A stretch of DNA of 64,000 nucleotides from Pseudomonas sp. FeN3W (lineage in GTDB: Bacteria; Pseudomonadota; Gammaproteobacteria; Pseudomonadales; Pseudomonadaceae), in NCBI GenBank assembly GCA_030263805.2, contig CP136010.1:248001-312000 (forward strand). Reading direction: 5' to 3'. The notes below the pieces were generated by a model. That model did not search any database. It was not told the DNA's origin and was given only the letters and a program-made list of their open reading frames with translations. Positions 62,798 through 64,000 of the stretch are shown here, piece by piece (positions within the stretch are counted from its first letter, which is position 1; every line of letters starts with the position of its first letter). Both the position numbers and the translations under genes were made by a program.

Positions 62798-63582
62798 CGG
62801 TCCGCTCCTGTTGGTTGCGGCAGCTGCAACTGCGCGCGCGCATGCCGGATGAACGCCTCCACCGCCTGTGGGCGCAGGGCAGCTTGTTCGATCGTGTCGC
62901 CCCGATAGGCCTGGCGGGCTGTCTCCAGTACGGCACGGTGCTCGTCCGGCAGACATTCGAGCAACCAGGCCGCTGCGACGTCCTTCGGGGCGATGGCGTC
63001 CGTGGTCAGGGTCAGCCAGATGCGCGCCACGGCCAATACCACGTTGCACTCATCGCCTTGCCAGTCGGCAGGCTCGCACCATTGCGCCAGCGTGTCGTGC
63101 AAGGCTTGGCGCATGTCTCGCTCGGGCACCGGCTCGAACAGCTCGGCCGCGCTTGGGCCAAGCAGGCTGATGCCGTGCTTGCGCACCTGGTGCAGAAGAA
63201 TGGCCAGGTCGTGGTCTTCCTGGGGCGGTTCGATGCGGCCGGCTTCGATATCGGCGCGCAGCCATTCGCCGAACTGCAGCTCGCGCATTGCCGGATAGCG
63301 CCAGGGCCATACCGAGCTGCGTACCACCCAGGTGACTTCCAGCGGACGCAGACGCTCGCTGGCCGGCCAGGCGGAAAGCATCAGCAGCTCGTCCATGACT
63401 GTGCGGCGCGTGGCCTCCGGCAGGGGGGCTGCAACCGTAACAAGCAGGTCGAGATCGCTGCCGGGTTTCAGCCCACCGACAACGGCCGAGCCGAACAGAT
63501 GCACGGCCAGCAGGTTCCCGCCCAGGTGACGCTGCAGCAGGGCCAGTACCTGCTCGACCTGGCTGGATACCGATGTATTCAT
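62794..63582 (-). CDS. aadA: Aminoglycoside nucleotidyltransferase, AadA-like (ANT(3'')/ANT(9))
   Basis: A 262-residue nucleotidyltransferase. The catalytic motif is HLFGSAVVGGLKPGSDLDLL, with Asp43 and Asp45, and further AadA features are FGEWLRADIEAGRIEPPQED, DLAILLHQVRKHG and GDECNVVLAVARIWLTL. AadA enzymes adenylylate streptomycin/spectinomycin. Its context has no integron or transposon genes and it is coupled to an MmcQ/YjbR gene, so it is probably a resident chromosomal member; activity on drugs is untested. I use the ATG at 63582, which matches the family N-terminus; another is six codons upstream. Confidence 0.88.
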   Translation of the reverse strand: MNTSVSSQVEQVLALLQRHLGGNLLAVHLFGSAVVGGLKPGSDLDLLVTVAAPLPEATRRTVMDELLMLSAWPASERLRPLEVTWVVRSSVWPWRYPAMRELQFGEWLRADIEAGRIEPPQEDHDLAILLHQVRKHGISLLGPSAAELFEPVPERDMRQALHDTLAQWCEPADWQGDECNVVLAVARIWLTLTTDAIAPKDVAAAWLLECLPDEHRAVLETARQAYRGDTIEQAALRPQAVEAFIRHARAQLQLPQPTGADR

Positions 63583-63665
63583 GAACGCTTCTAGGGGCAT
63601 CAGAGTCAGACCGGATTAAGAGGCAAGAGGTGGTTGCCCGGCTCCGACAATACAAACAGGGCGAC

Positions 63666-63677
63666 GATAGCGCTATC
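63666..63677. promoter_or_regulatory. LacI/GntR-type palindrome upstream of aadA
   Basis: GATAGCGCTATC is a perfect palindrome about 85 bases before the aadA-like start. It shares the core GATAGCGCTA with the two gluconate-unit operators; whether the same regulator binds is unknown. Confidence 0.4.
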
Positions 63678-63769
63678 CCGGCGCATTCATCGGGAGCGTA
63701 CGTTGCGGGAAATGGCTGAGGCGTTCAGCCCCCAAGGTGGTCGACTGGATTGCGTGCTGCCGAACAGGC

Positions 63770-63804
63770 AAAAAATGCCCCGTGGCGTTGCCGCACCCGG
63801 GGCA
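63770..63804 (-). terminator. Rho-independent terminator for the right-edge gene
   Basis: On the minus strand TGCCCCGGGTGCGG... folds back on ...CCACGGGGCA and is followed by a T run. It lies about 40 bases downstream of the partial outer-membrane factor gene. Confidence 0.8.
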
Positions 63805-63845
63805 GAAGTGATCGACCAGGAGGCGATCCAACGAGAGAGCCGGTA

Positions 63846-64000
63846 TCAGGCGCTCGGCGTCCAGCCGCCACCGAGGGCCTTGTAGATGGCAACCACGCCG
63901 CGGTAGAGCTCGACTTCGGCCTGAGCCTGAGCGTCTTCGGCCAGAAGTCGTTCGCGCTCGGCATCGAGCAGTACGAGAAAGTCCGCCGTGCCTTCGCGAT
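63846..64000 (-). CDS. NodT/OprM-type outer-membrane efflux lipoprotein, C-terminal part
   Basis: Only the last 51 or so codons are inside the window; the gene continues past the right edge. The visible C-terminus reads EGTADFLVLLDAERERLLAE, then an alanine/glutamate-rich helix and YKALGGGWTPSA before the stop at 63848-63846. GTxDFLxLLDAER and the terminal LGGGW are standard for the end of RND outer-membrane factors. It would be a second such factor besides OpmB, and RND pump genes are expected beyond the edge. Confidence 0.85.
   Translation of the reverse strand, partial: REGTADFLVLLDAERERLLAEDAQAQAEVELYRGVVAIYKALGGGWTPSA

Overview
The window reads as a high-G+C gammaproteobacterial chromosome segment of Pseudomonas type, most like the P. 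stutzeri/Stutzerimonas group. This rests on family-level recognition: the mannitol operon in Pseudomonas mtlEFGKDY order, a MuxABC-OpmB tetracistronic RND pump, a tamAB pair, and AANAANAA (Crc/Hfq-type) motifs at sugar-uptake leaders. Species assignment is inference. I saw no rRNA, tRNA, CRISPR array or complete insertion sequence.

Layout. 1-7131 is core-like: a DUF421 membrane protein (cut by the left edge), two small unknown proteins, a Cache-domain chemoreceptor, uppP, an alpha/beta hydrolase and the ABC-F protein YbiT. 7166-15250 looks accessory. It opens with the broken 3' end of a tyrosine integrase abutting ybiT, then carries a tetR-hydrolase-SDR-pirin cluster, a ytfH/ytfG-type (HxlR regulator/quinone reductase) divergent pair with a clear palindromic operator, and three more oxidoreductases. 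The quinone reductase is broken by a one-base deletion.

15318-19023 is a D-amino-acid/imine unit (TAXI binding protein, RidA, DadA-like, divergent LysR). 19065-20461 holds zapE and ppiC. 20590-25255 is a gluconate-type unit: gluconokinase, TRAP transporter Q-M-P and a LacI-family regulator, with two matching LacI-type operators. 25280-27564 is a LysR/acyl-CoA dehydrogenase pair.

27756-37391 is the mannitol/arabitol catabolic locus: ABC importer MtlEFGK, polyol dehydrogenase MtlD, xylulokinase MtlY, AraC regulator MtlR and a fructokinase placed beyond mtlR. Imported polyols would be oxidised to fructose or xylulose and then phosphorylated. 37491-40651 carries a PstS-like/OmpA fusion protein, xthA and a GNAT protein.

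40802-46206 is tamA-tamB (outer-membrane protein/lipid transport). 46711-51771 has an AGCS symporter, tpx, a SAF-domain dehydrogenase-like protein and an orphan MurJ-like flippase. 52054-61151 is the MuxABC-OpmB efflux operon, interrupted between muxB and muxC by an unusual heptamer-built inverted repeat. The right end has an orphan TRAP DctP, an aadA-like nucleotidyltransferase coupled to an MmcQ/YjbR protein, and the C-terminus of another OprM/NodT-type outer-membrane factor.
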